NCBI GenBank assembly: GCA_003117195.1
Contig: BDSI01000090.1
Span: forward strand, 372,001 to 436,000
Reading direction: 5' to 3'
Source of the DNA: Eudorina sp. 2006-703-Eu-15
Lineage: Eukaryota; Chlorophyta; Chlorophyceae; Chlamydomonadales; Volvocaceae
DNA: 64,000 bases
The translations under genes and the position numbers were made by a program. The notes under the pieces were generated by a model. The model ran no database searches. It was given only the letters and a program-made list of their open reading frames with translations, and was not told the origin of the DNA. Shown piece after piece: positions 37,235 through 49,271 of this stretch; the first letter of the stretch is position 1, and the number at the start of each line of letters is the position of its first letter.

Positions 37235-40200
37235 CAGTCGCACCTCCTTCGTTGAGCTGAGCTTCTCCGCCTCCTTAGCCAGCGGGTCATCCGAGTTGCT
37301 CTTCATCCAGCCCCGGATCTCAGCGGCCAGGCCGGGGATGTTGGCGTAGCGATACCTGGCCGGCGGAGGCAGAGGCACGGGGCGGGCCAACAAGTGCGTA
37401 AGAGTTAGGGAGAGATAGCCGCGCGCGCACAACCACCTAAGCGAAGCACAGACAAGCCAAACGCGCCAAACACATGCCGTACTGCCGTACTGTGTCGTGC
37501 CGCACCTGTGCCAGACGCGGCCGAGGTGCATCTGCATGGAGCGGATCTTCGTCTCGGGTATGGCCTGCAGGATCTCCAGGATGCGCGAGGCGTTGGCCTC
37601 GGGTATGCGGATGCTGAACTCCGCCACTTGGAACAGCGTCTCGAACTTGATGTGCACGTTGTCTATTATGATCACTGGGATGCAGCCGTGCAGCACCGCG
37701 TCCTCAGTGCGGGCCGACCAGCCGTCGCCTGCAGCAGGTTGCAAGGGGCAACGCGGCGGCCGGAACGGGTGGTGGAACAGCGGACCGGTGGAACGGCGGG
37801 GGGGCTACTCCTCCCCGCGCAGGTAGGGCCAATCGGCTCGTAATCCCGGGACCGTGGAGCTGACTTGCGAGAGCGCCAACGCCGCTGTCGAGGCCGCTGG
37901 TGGTCGTGAAACAAGAAACTGGTGACATCGCTGCTGCTGGTGCAGCGGCCTGCTGGTATCACGGCCATGGCGGTGCGGCGGCCTCGGCTACTGGCGTGTA
38001 TGTGTGCTACGGAGCATATAACGGGGCGCAAGCGCGGGGCGCCGGATCACGGGCGGCTTCACGGGCGGGTGAAACTGCTGGAATCGCCACAACTGCCTGG
38101 GCTAACATTTGAGCTTGGAATTGGGGTGCTGCCGTCGTTGACGTGGGCCGCCATCCTCGAATCGAAACCATGCGGGTGCTGTGGTGGGTTGCTGGACTGA
38201 CACTGGACCGTCGCCACGCCTGGATTCGCGCGAATGGCGGGGCGCCAGGAGGCGTCGCCAACACTCCGTTAAGAAGCCGAGGCAGCCCGCCCATGGCGGC
38301 CCCCTCCGGCCCCCCACCTCACCTCGCCGCCGGTCGCCGTCCGGGCAACTCCGGCGGTGTTGCTCTCCGTCGTCTCTCTGCTTTCCTATAAATCCTCGGT
38401 TGAGCCCCGCATGCCACTCCATCGCCTCCCCCACACCCACCCATGGCGACACCCTCGCCCCCTCGCGCCGCCCCTCCTCCCGCCCCTCACCACCCCTCCC
38501 CGTCACCGCCCTACGCCCAGCCGCCCCACCGCCCGCACGCCACCCGCCGTACCACACACGCGCACGCACCCCCGATCGCAACCCCCTGCGCCCACGGCCT
38601 CTCATGCGTGAGGCCGCGCGCGCCCGGCCGGGCTGGTGGGGAGCCGATCACCCCGGTCCGCCACCCGGCCCTCTTGCGTCACCCCCGCGGTCACCGATTG
38701 CTCCCTGATTGCGGAACTCCTGTTTCTGTGCCTGCCAACCCTACGCCCGTCTGCGACGTCGCCCTTCCGTACACCCGTACGCCCGTACATTCTTGCTTTG
38801 CTATTTCCGTCTACCGTTTCCTGGACCCACCCTCTTTCGCCGCGTCGCCGCCGGGTTTGCGTGCTCTTTTCTTTTTTTCTCTTTAATTTACCCTTTGCCT
38901 TTGCCTGCCGTTTGTCCGCCCTTTGTTGCAACTCACATCTTCCGTTCGCCTCGCCGTCCGTCCGCGTTTCGTCCCATTTGCGCAGGTGAGCACTACGTTC
39001 TCGATAATTTGTGCTGTCTGGGGTGTGGTCCGTCCTCGTGCTGTCGCGTGTTGGTTGGTCCGGGATGGGTCCGGCGGCGACGCGGTCGCCCGAGGTAACA
39101 GTGAGCGCACAATTCAGGTATGTATGGTAAGTAACTTGGGTCGCGTATTGACTCCTGTGCCACGTATCGGTTCCCCAATCCATACCCCACCTCACCTGTG
39201 GCTACCAGACAGAACAAGGACCTGGACAGCAAATCCGAGTAGTCCCCGGGCACGTCGCTTCCGTCACCGATAAGCACTCGGTGCTTGGTGGCCCAGTCGT
39301 TGTCCTTGGCTAGCTTGTATATCTACGCCCCGGGTCGAGCCGGGATGACGGGCGGGGCACGGAAGGGTGGGTCAAGCAACGGTCAGGCGTGGACCGGCGA
39401 GGAGGGTCCCCGACATGGGAATCAAGTACAGCCAGCAAGGACCGCCCCTGCAGTGGCCGAGTAAGGGAAACACAACCAACACAGCAACACAGCACCCGCT
39501 CGCTGCGCACCGTTTGTCGCACGCCGCGGCTGTACAACATGGATCGCTGCTTGCCCACATCGCCTCTGAAGAACAGGAAGATATCACGTGGCTTCGCGGG
39601 CGCGCCCGCCAGCGCGCTGCGCCAGTAGTGCTGCGGGGGCCGCCAGATGGGCACGACCAGGTCCTGCGGCGGCGGCGGGGGCGGCGGAGGCGACCAGCAC
39701 AGAGGCGAAGGTCAGACCGGCCCCGTGGGATGTAAAATAGGATGAAAATCAGACCAATCACGAGTTCGGGGCTCACTCAGCGTACGAGATCCAGAGCGGG
39801 GAGAAGGTACCTCGCAAGGGCTGACAGTCCAGCATCGAACGTGGAGCTGCCGCTTTCAGGCAGTGCTGTTGGGACGTAAAGGTGTCAACCCTTAAGTCCC
39901 ATCCCGTTTGCCCCATCCTGTATGTAAGTGCTAAGATTAAATGTTAACCGTCTGCCTGTCGGGTCCTGAATCCATATTACACACATCACCTTGACTGGGA
40001 ATCCGCGCCGATGTGTCCAGGGAAGGGAAGGGCAGTAAGGGAACCGCGGGCCGCGCGCACCGACCTTTCGCCACCGCCACGTCATGCACGGGCGGGCCAT
40101 GCGATGCAAGGTGCCGTTCATTCAGGCCCAGCCCCGGCCCGTCGCTGCTGCTGCTGCTGCTGCGGCAGCGGCGGCGGCTGCCGCGGCCGCGTATGCCAGT

Positions 40201-43200
40201 ACAGTGCCCTACCTTGACGGGGTTGTAGCAAGGGTGCCCCTTGATGAACTTCACGAAGCCCTCCGGCTGATCCCAGCCCACGTAGTCCCGCGTGTAGTTG
40301 TCCGCGTCGAATGAAGTCTTGCTCCTGTGGGGCCGGCGACAGCGCCGCGCAGCAGAGACCGACACATACCGCTGTTTCAATCATCTTCTGCATGCGCATG
40401 TCCGGGCTCCTACTGGATTTCAACTTTCGTCTTTGTCCTCCTCCTCTCCCCCCCAACACACACATACACAACTCGCAAGTTAATATGGTAATTATATTGG
40501 TGCTTGGTTTGGGTCGGGCGGGTCTCTTATCTTAACACATACACATACACATACGGAGTGGGGAGCTCCATGCGAGTCCGCACGTCGGTTGCATGTACCA
40601 CATCCTAGGTGTTGCGGTCCGCGCATCGTTTGCTGCAATTCGCCCCTGAGCCGTTGCCGTGCCGTTGCTCGTACGCACCTCGCCCTCCGATCGCATGTCA
40701 TCCCTGCTATTTCCATTCCATTCCTTCCTTTCTTCTTACTAACTTGCTTACTTTTACGTCCGTCGAGCGCACGTGTGTCCCTGCCTTGCCATCCGTTACG
40801 CATGTCACCTTCGCCGAACCCGCCAACTACTAACGCTGTGCTGCAACGCCTGGCTTCCCGTGTCCCTGCCTTCAGGTCAGTACGGCCGCATTTCTTCTTT
40901 TTTGCACGGGCTGGGCCGGTTGTGCTGGGCACGATGTTTGCTGTCGGCATTGCACGCGTTGTGGACGCACCCAACCCCTGCTTTGCTGCATTAGTATAGG
41001 TTAAATAGGTTAGTTTAAGAAGTCATTTGTTTAGACTACGCTCCGGCAGCGGAAAGGCGGTTGCTACTGGACCTCTGGCGCCCGCCTCGGTCAACTGTCA
41101 TACGGCGGCTCTGTCAACGTATATATCGCCTGCTACGCCCTCACCGGTCACTTCCGTCGAGGTTTTCGGTAATTCGGGGGGGTTTCGGGTATGCTCTGTT
41201 TCCGTCGCCAACATAGGCTATTGCGCTGGACTTCACTTCTCGCGGCTCAGTTCCCTTTTACACATACACACATACACACACCATGTGTCACACGCACGCA
41301 CAGCATTGTGGTGTGAGTGTGTGTGGCCAAGGCAGCCGACCCGCACCAGCTGGTAGTCTTCCGCGACGCCGCGACACCAACAGCGCGCCAAATACACAGC
41401 GTTCTCCCGACACCGCAGCCTATTATTATTTATTATATGGGTCGGGCAATGGGTATATTATATATGCATACGGGCAAACTATTGGGCGCCACTCCAATGT
41501 CACGCACTCCTGTTCTGACTGCCTAATGCAGCTACACGGCGCAGCTCTCCGCCGGCTGCGGGTTTAGCGGAACCAGCCGTCCTCCCGCGAGCCTGCGCGC
41601 CACTCGCATCCCCAATCTCCGCACGCATGCGCCAGTCACAGGCTCCCCAGCGGCGGCGCCGCCGCGCAACACCACCCCCTCAAATCACAACCGCACGAGG
41701 TCATCGACCGCCCCGCCCCAGCCCCGCCCCGCAGCCTTGCACCCCGTCCGGTCACACGCACGCACTCACGCACGCACACGCCCACTCACTCGTGGTCCAT
41801 GTCCATGCGGCCCCAGTGGGTGAGCCAGGTGGCGTTCACCAGCACGTTGGGCGCCCAGCAGCCGCCCTCGTCGTGCGGGAAGAGGAAGATGTGGTCGCGG
41901 CCGCCGCGCCGCTTCCAGAACGGGTACGTCCTGTCGATCCAGTCCACGATGTCGGTCAGCATGTTGATCACCTGCAGGATGCGCGGACCTGCGGGTGGCG
42001 GGCCGGAAAGGGCAGGTAGGAAGGTGGGTAGGGTGGGCCGAGGGCAAGACGATCTAGGGCAATTAGGGCAAGGAGCTGGGGCAGCCCGAGCCGGGAGGGC
42101 AGGACGAAATAGGCAGTGAGGGTAAGGTAATGGGCTTCCTGCTCATGACCTAAGGGTGGATGGGCTGTCTGAAACGCTGAACGACCACGGGTGGCCGTCC
42201 GGTAGTGGATGTTTGAACGTACGTAGGCGTCCAGCCGGCACGCCTACGGGGCCCCCCAGCTACCGCCCCGTGCGGCCGGGCCGAGCTGCGCCCGACGTGA
42301 CCAACTGCGCTTCCCCGCTCTCGCAGTACCCATTCAACCATTGCTTTCCACAAGTCCACCACCACCACCACCTCTGTCATTGCGCCAACCCTTACACCAC
42401 CATCAAGCACCGGGACCCACTCACATCCTCGCCGCCGCACCACGATCAGTTTGCGGCAGCGCCATCCTAACCACAGCTGACGCTCCCGCCCGAACGGCAG
42501 TTAATTCTCCTCTCCGTACCTAGCTGGAAGGCCGTGAAGGCAACCCAACCCGGCCTCTTGCTTACCCCCGGTGGTGTGGAAGTAGGGGAAGTCCGCCCAG
42601 TGCAGCACGGGCCAGATCATGCAGGCGCCGTAATACGGCACGTAGAAGAAGTCGGCTTCCTCCGGGTCGAAGGTGCGGTGCTCGCTGAGCAGCAGGTACT
42701 CGTGCAGCGCCGACTCGACGCCGTAGCACCACTCGGAGAAGCGCGTCTCGTTGTTGCGCATGTAGTAGCGGTGCGTGCACCAGGCGGACGCCAGCCTGCA
42801 GCGGGATCAGCCGGGGAAAAGGACACGGCTGTTTCCGCGCTGCCTTGATTGAACAGTACGCGGGACCGACCGGCGGCGAGGAACGCACAACGGCGGCTGG
42901 GAAGGTCTTCGGACGGCGATGGCAAGGGCGGGGGAGATGCAGCTCGTCATTTTGCGTCCTCCCGGAGACAGATACGGTGCGGGACGCGTCAAGCCAGCGA
43001 GACAGCGACCCCCAAGACCCGGAGACGCAAATCGCGGCCGGCCCAGGTCCCCGCGCACCTGTACTGCAGGAGCTTCGACTGGAACATTGGCTCCAGGTCG
43101 TACACGTAGATGAGCGGCCGCTTGCGCGTGGGCGCGGGCGGCGGCTCCATCGCCGCCGGCGGATCCCGGACCTGGACGCGGGGTCGGGGTGTGCGTTGGC

Positions 43201-46200
43201 AACACGTCACATACACGGCCTGTTAGTCCAGCGCACTAGGCCCTGGGCTTTCCTCACACACGTCCAGACCATCTTCGCGACTACCTGACGCGGGGCTCAC
43301 TCCAGGGGGCCCCAACCACGGACAGCCCTCACGCAAGAACGCACAAGACGTGCAAGGGCGCTTGCGGCCGCTGTACACATCCCAGTATGTGTGGGTGGAT
43401 GTCAGTTCCGCTTGACTGCTGGGCAGCGCTTCTGCGCCCAAGGACCCCCCGTCGCCTGCCCACGTCCCGGAAAGCCGGAATCAGAATCATGAGAACCGCC
43501 GCCGGGCGATCTGCCGGAAGTAGTCCTGGCCGGACCCTATACGGCACCGTGCTTTGGTCCTTGGCCGCAGCCCGACGTACCTGCCTAGCCACCCAGGGAC
43601 TGTCCTGCAGCCGAGAGGGCAGCAGCGGCATCCCCGCTTTCCGCCGCGCACAGTCGTGGCCGTAGTAGCCCTCGTCGCACCTGGGTCATCGTTGGGGGTG
43701 TGGAGGAGGAGCGGGGCGCAGGGAGCCGGGTTGACCTGCCGCTGGCAGCCGCTCAACACGGGTGAGCACACGCGGACCGGCGGGTCCTCAAGGTCGTGCG
43801 GAGAGCACCCGCCTGGTGGCATGGCACGGCTCAACGGATACATGTGATCCAGACGTGGATCCCACCTCTGCTGCATCACAGGAAAACATCCGGAGGGTGC
43901 TGTACAGCAGTTGCATGCCGACGCCCTCACCGACGCCTGGGGCCATGCGCAACTTCATGAGCCGATCTGACGCTGGAAACGGGGAGGCGCTATGTACCAA
44001 CCACCACCCTAGCTGTGCAGTACATAAGGCCAGGCACACGCCCGCTGCGCTGCAAATCCCTATGCTGCCGACGCTGCCTGTGGATGGAGCGGCCGGCAAG
44101 GCGGTCGTCCCGTTCGCCGCAAACATACTTCTCAGCTGCCATGGAAGAGCCCCAGCGGTCGTGCCCGAGGGGGGACCTGATGACAGAGTCCGCTTAAGTA
44201 AGCGCCGTGTCCCATCGCTACACCACCAGGGGGTACCCCGCGCCACCAACCCGACGCCGCCAGTACGGTACTCACACACAGAAACCCAGATTGCAGCTGC
44301 CGTGGCCGCTGCAGCCGCCCGGGCAGAAGGACTCGTTGGGCTGGTCGCAGTAGTCGCCGCTGAGGTCCTCGGGCCCGCCGCATGCGGCTGCCCACTTGGG
44401 TTTGGTGGCATTGCAGTAGCCCTGTGGCGCGGGGTGGCATCGGCCGGCCGGTCAGGCGGCGAATCCGGGGTGCGGGTCATCGCTGCTTAGAAAGGAAACG
44501 CGGGGTAGTACGTACGTACGTGCTTGCGTTGCGTTGCGTAAGAATATAGATGCCCCGCTTAACTCCACGGATGTCGTTCTGGTGAGCTGGCCAGCGGAAG
44601 TTGACCAAGGGTAATCAATTGGCCCAGTGCTACGTTGGATGCCGGGCTGCGGAGAGGCAGGCCGCGCGGCTGCACCTCACACCGGCTGGTCCTGGAACCC
44701 CCCGTCAGGCCAGCTTCCCATCCCCACCCGCAAACCCGGCGCGAGTCGACTCACCTCCGGGCCGTACACGTTCTCGTACGGCTGGCCGCCACCGAGCACA
44801 GGCTGGCCGTCGTACGTCTGCGCCAGGGCCAGGGCCGTGCAACGGATGCAACAGGTCAGGTCATCTGATCCCATGCCGAGGAAGGAGTCGGTCGGACGGG
44901 ACGACACGGCTTGCGGGGACCGTAACACGACAGCGTTGTGGATACGGAGATCTTAGATGGTCAGGTCAGGTGACACTACCGCGGTAAGGCGGTTTAAGGT
45001 CCTGGGTTCGAATCCCAGGGTGACCCCCGACATTGTTCGGGAGCATGAGATTATGGCTAGCTGCTGACATGTGGAGTTGAGATCACAGTTGATGGATTGA
45101 GATTCGCACGCTAGATCGGTGGCGATTGCTGAACCCTCTGTCTCTACGGATGTGCGGGTGAATGGATGAGGTGGGATCCTTAGTTGGCAGGATCAACCGC
45201 CTTGGACCCTCGGTTCGTATGGCGTAGGTTCGGTGTGATGATGGTTGAAGGTGTCCTATAGCATCATATACATAAAACCGCGACATAAACCCTTAGACAG
45301 GGCCCGGAAGCCTATCCACACTGTAACGGTAACGGGATACGGAGATCTGTAAAGGGCCACCGCGTCCGCCTTGGCCACAGCCCAATCATGGTCTAACCTG
45401 CCCTTCAGCTAGCCACTACACCAGCCAGGGTGCGGTTGGCGCACAGCAAGTCGATGAATGTCATCAAGACAGACTCGGACCGGCAAGGTAAACCGGCCCA
45501 CCGCCCCGCAGGAGGGCCGCCGCCCTGGTCCCAAGGTCTGCACCTCCCAAGCCCTGGCGCCGCGCTAAGGAATTTTCCTGCCGTCAAGCTGCACCGTCAG
45601 CGTGTGGTGCCGCTGCCTTACCGAGTTGGGCATGTCGTGCAGGTTTAGGAGCGGCCGCCCCCGCCGAATGGGCGGCGTCCCCGCGGGGGCATCGTCCGGC
45701 GCCGGTATCCGGCCCATAGGTCCGTCGCAATAGCATAGCCCCAAGTCATCGTCGCAGACACCTACGGTGCGTCCCACAAAAAGGAGGCGAGTTGCTTGAC
45801 GTCACGTGCAGGAACCAACACAAGTACCGGCAGGGCTAAGGAAGCGGATATTCATATTTGCAGCTGTCACATGCCGATTAAATGCAAAAATCTGCCACCA
45901 CTCATTTGCCTGCCACCAAGCGCTGGTGCCTCACAGCAGCGAGAAGGGCGCCCCGCGAGGGAGCAGCATGCGCAGGAAACTAATTCGGCCAGGTCGACCG
46001 ATGGGCTGCAGGAGACACGCCTTTCAACCCGGTCGACGGACAGTTCCGTCGGCCGGTGCCCGGCTTCGCAGCGTCACTGCCGCAAGCCATCCGCTCGGCC
46101 CTGGACCATCAGCGCCTGCCCTCACCCCGACCCGCCCGACCGGGCGTGGGCCGTGCCGCACCCACCGAAGCACCGGGAGGGTGTCAGGCTGGGCTCCGTC

Positions 46201-47530
46201 CAGTTCAGGTCCCTCTTGTCCGGTCCGATGTGCGATTTGGGTTCCCGAGTCTGTTCCTCCGGACTCCTGAGGCAAGGGTGCCCGCAGCGGCAGCAGCACC
46301 AGCAGCACCGCCAGCGGCAGGGACATCAACGTCCGTCGTGGCAGGAGAAGCAGGGACAGGCCCTGAGCGGGGCAAATGAGCCCAGAGTCGCTGACGGCGG
46401 GAGGCGGGCTTTCGCCGTCGCGTCTGGCCCCACACAGTTCTCAATGCACCATACACAGCAGGGATGGCTGACCCGCTCTGATGGGTCAGCATGAAGGGTG
46501 CGCCGGCTCCACTTCCTAACGGCGCCTACAGAACCCAGACCCGCGGTTTCGGAGCTCACCGAAACGTATGAGTGCAGGGCCGTTTCTGCCGCGACCTGCA
46601 GCCCCGCCCAGTCCAGCCCGCGGGGCAGTCACAGTACCCAGTGTCGTGGTTGCAGCGCCCCACCCTGTTACAGCCACCGGGACACTCGATGGCGCCGCGC
46701 GGCGCGGGCCGCCAGGCCACCTCCTGCACCACCACCCACAGCCGGAGGGCGGAATCCCGCAGGGTTGCGAACAGCAGCACTGGCCGGCACGCATGGACAT
46801 CGGCTATGTGACCACTCATGCAGAGGAAAACGGGACCATGGCAGCGGAAAGGGTGAAGGGGTGCGGCACCTGCCGAAACCTGTGGCCCGCCTTGCTTCAC
46901 TGCATCCACAGGGGCGGCCAGATGCCGCGTGTCAACGGTGGGGAAACACGTGGTTGCGGCGAACAGGCGCGTACGCATGACGGAGCTCTGCGCTCATGCA
47001 GGATAACCTGGTCATCTCTGAAGTTACACCATTCAGATGCACCCTATGGAAGTTGCTGCCGCGCGACAGTGTCTGGGAGCCACGAGACATTGCCCTGGGC
47101 ATTAGCAGCAAGCCTCACATGTGGCCATATGTGCATTTCTCAAACGCCCGGCGACTATGTCCGCAGCTTAAACTCCAGAAACGGTAAGGGGTTCTCTGGC
47201 TGCAGCTCGCTCCCGCGGCTGTTGCACCGGGTATTGTCGACAGCTGTCGCGCTGCGGTTGCCAAGTCACAAACCTGCTGCTGGTGGAAGTCAAGGCACAG
47301 AGTGCCCTTGATTGAGGAGCACCTTAAGCTGAGTGGCGCATCCTCGGTGAGTGGTATTCTCCGTTCGTGTGAAAGGTGGTTGGAGTCGACACCCTTGGCG
47401 CCAGTCAACCACCAGGTCACCTGCACTCGCCAGGACGGAGGGCTGCAGTCCAATCCACCTAAAAGTATTCGACTTGCAGCTGCAAACTTACGGCTACGAC
47501 ATACAGGACACCCGTAGTGCCCCTAAACAT
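37145..47530 (-). CDS. Secreted EGF-module exostosin-like glycosyltransferase (GT47), copy 2
   Basis: I place 16 exons: 47530-47492, 47420-47274, 46723-46560, 46266-46166, 45761-45622, 44817-44755, 44421-44276, 43680-43581, 43171-43059, 42795-42566, 41988-41790, 40324-40213, 39663-39511, 39322-39196, 37728-37506, 37355-37145. They total 2268 nt, 755 aa. A short signal peptide (MFRGTTGVLYVVAVTWWL) leads to EGF-like modules (CNRVGRCNHDTGYCDCPAGW; CSGHGNCNLGFCVCDEGYYG). The exostosin domain has KRPLIYVYDLEPMF, DFFYVPYYGAC, GGRDHIFLFPHDEGG, RDIFLFFRGDVGKQRSMLYS and AVLHGCIPVIIIDNV. It is predicted to work in the Golgi lumen on glycoproteins of the wall or matrix. It sits head-to-tail with copy 3, and nine exons or exon pairs have identical lengths in both. 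A SINE-like insertion lies in its fifth intron. Confidence 0.94.
40142..40193. repeat. GCT/GCG trinucleotide-rich tract in an intron
   Basis: A (CTG)n run passes into GGC/GCC triplets in the intron just downstream of the exon at 40213-40324 of GT47 copy 2. It reads as poly-Ala in one frame but is spliced out in the model. Confidence 0.85.
44954..45335 (+). mobile_element. SINE-like element with tRNA-like head, inserted in a GT47 intron
   Basis: GATACGGAGATCT flanks a 382-bp segment exactly (44941-44953 and 45336-45348). The 5' end carries a degenerate A box (44958-44970) and a perfect B box, GGTTCGAATCC (45005-45015), inside a 6-bp T-arm-like stem (CCTGGG/CCCAGG), about 35 bases apart as in a tRNA. 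The cloverleaf itself cannot be completed, so it is not a working tRNA. The 3' end (from about 45280) matches the truncated copy at 25117-25184 and ends in a short GTAACGG duplication. It lies in intron 44818-45621 of GT47 copy 2, antisense to that gene. SINEs are copied by LINE reverse transcriptase; no LINE is seen here. Confidence 0.85.
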
Positions 47531-49181
47531 TCTAGAAGACTTTGAGCTTGCTCTAGGGTACAGTTCCCCGTATGGCACATGGCATTTCGACTAGCGATCT
47601 GTATTATATTGCTCTGCGTTGCAGGTCAACGACCGGCCGGCCTGGATTGGTTATTTATGACTGTGAAAGTTTAGTTTATAAGCATGAAATTATAATAATT
47701 CAACTTTAAAATACTATATTGTGTTAATTACAGCACCGGTTGGACGACCGCGGAGAAAAATGTTCGGTTACCGTCTCAACTGCCTGTCGCACAGGATGAA
47801 TTGGGGGTCATCCTGTGTGCGAGGGATGGCTCGCGATTTGCAATTGCAGTCAGCTCTGTCCGATTTGATATGATCGATGCTTCTGGATATTTACAAAACC
47901 CATACCGTGCACAAGAACACTAGCACACATATACACCTCCTGCCTGTACTACCTGTGCTGTCGCCACCTGCAAAGGTCGCAGCTCCATGCTAGACTTCGG
48001 TCCGATGTCACGTCAAGGCCATGGTCATTGGCCGTTACACGCTGTGTCCTATCACTGGGCACTCCCAGTGCCAGCGACGGCCACTTCCGACGGAGTTCAC
48101 TTTTCAGGCTGAAGCCCGTTGCCAGGGGAACTGAGAACGAAGGCTATGAGATTAACCCATAACGGGGACGACGGCAACGACATTGTATAAAAAATAGGCG
48201 GCGTTCTTGTCTTCAACACACAAGTTCCCCGTACAAACGCGGTGTCGGCAGACATCACAAACCTAAATCGCACGGCCGATGACCAGTTGACCAGTGCCCG
48301 TACCCACATCAACACAGTGCTGAACACACCTTAGTACGCAGCCGTGAGGACATCGTGCCATACGGCTAAAATACAATCTCCATCCCCCAGTGCACGCACC
48401 CGAAAGCCATGGATGATCACGTCGCACTGCGTCAACATAACGTCAACACACGATGCAATCTGCAGTCCCCAAGCGCTCGCGTCGGTGCTGCCTTCCCCGC
48501 GCACCATAAGTAAACAGTTTCATTGGCCTTTGTTAGGCCATGGCTTCCCACAGCCTCATAGTTCCGACGGAACATGCAAGTGAGATTACACGGCGCCCCC
48601 ACCACGGCAGCACCCCTACCACGACTCAGCAGTGAAAGCAGGTAACTCACAGCGCGCATATGCGCAGCGAGACTGCAGGTACACAACGGAAACAAGACGC
48701 ACATTCACCGGATCGGGTTGGGAGCCTTGGCTAGCAGGCGCGCTTACGGTAGCTTTGCATGCCCAACCCTCCGAAATGGAGGTGCGGGGTAATGTACCCT
48801 GACATGCTCATCACCCGAGAAAAGCGCGATTTCACCCACGACACAGATCCTGCCTCGAAATGTGTTAATGCAGGTTATGGAAACAGAGTTCACCTCGCCA
48901 TGAGCTTTCCATGCGTTCACCCGTACATGTCAATATGCACGTGCATGATGTGCCTAGGAACTGTCCTTGCGGCCCAACAGCATCCTCCGCATCCCGACCT
49001 GTTCATGGACACAACCTCAGTCGTTATCATGTAGGTATCGCAATCAAACACCCACCCCGGATGCCACGCGAACCATCATGAGACCCTGCGCAGGAAACCT
49101 ACAGCATGCTGCCTCGCCCTCCTGCCACGCTCCTGACATCCACCACCACCACCACCACCACCATCACCGCCATCGTCGTCG
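47531..49181. other. Intergenic between the tandem GT47 genes
   Basis: No coding sequence is supported. The stretch 47640-47760 is distinctly AT-rich and is probably the promoter side of copy 2. A stem-loop lies at 47787-47822. The right end, next to 49182, is 3' UTR of copy 3. Confidence 0.6.
47787..47822. repeat. Stem-loop with 13 paired bases and a 2-nt bulge
   Basis: TCGCACAGGATGA pairs with TCATCCTGTG(TG)CGA around an 8-base loop. It is about 260 bp upstream of the start of GT47 copy 2. Confidence 0.75.
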
Positions 49182-49271
49182 TCACCTCGTGTGCGGTATC
49201 CTCGAGTAGAGCCACTGCATGATGGTGGCGAAGGCGTCATCCACGGCGGGGTCGCCCTTGAAGGGCCGCGG
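49105..49271. repeat. 167-bp tract identical to 37068-37234
   Basis: This is the 3' end of GT47 copy 3: last 30 codons, stop and 77 bases past it. It is identical to copy 2 over its whole length, while the exon sequence just upstream (coding for the charged insert) differs strongly. Confidence 0.95.

Noticed and set aside
41262..41282. CA/TA-rich microsatellite in an intron of GT47 copy 2
   Set aside because: A short, imperfect simple repeat with no further structure; not worth a separate feature.
44958..45028. A functional tRNA gene
   Set aside because: The T arm and B box are good, but the D arm and anticodon arm cannot be formed and the acceptor ends do not pair. Together with the flanking duplications this fits a SINE head better.
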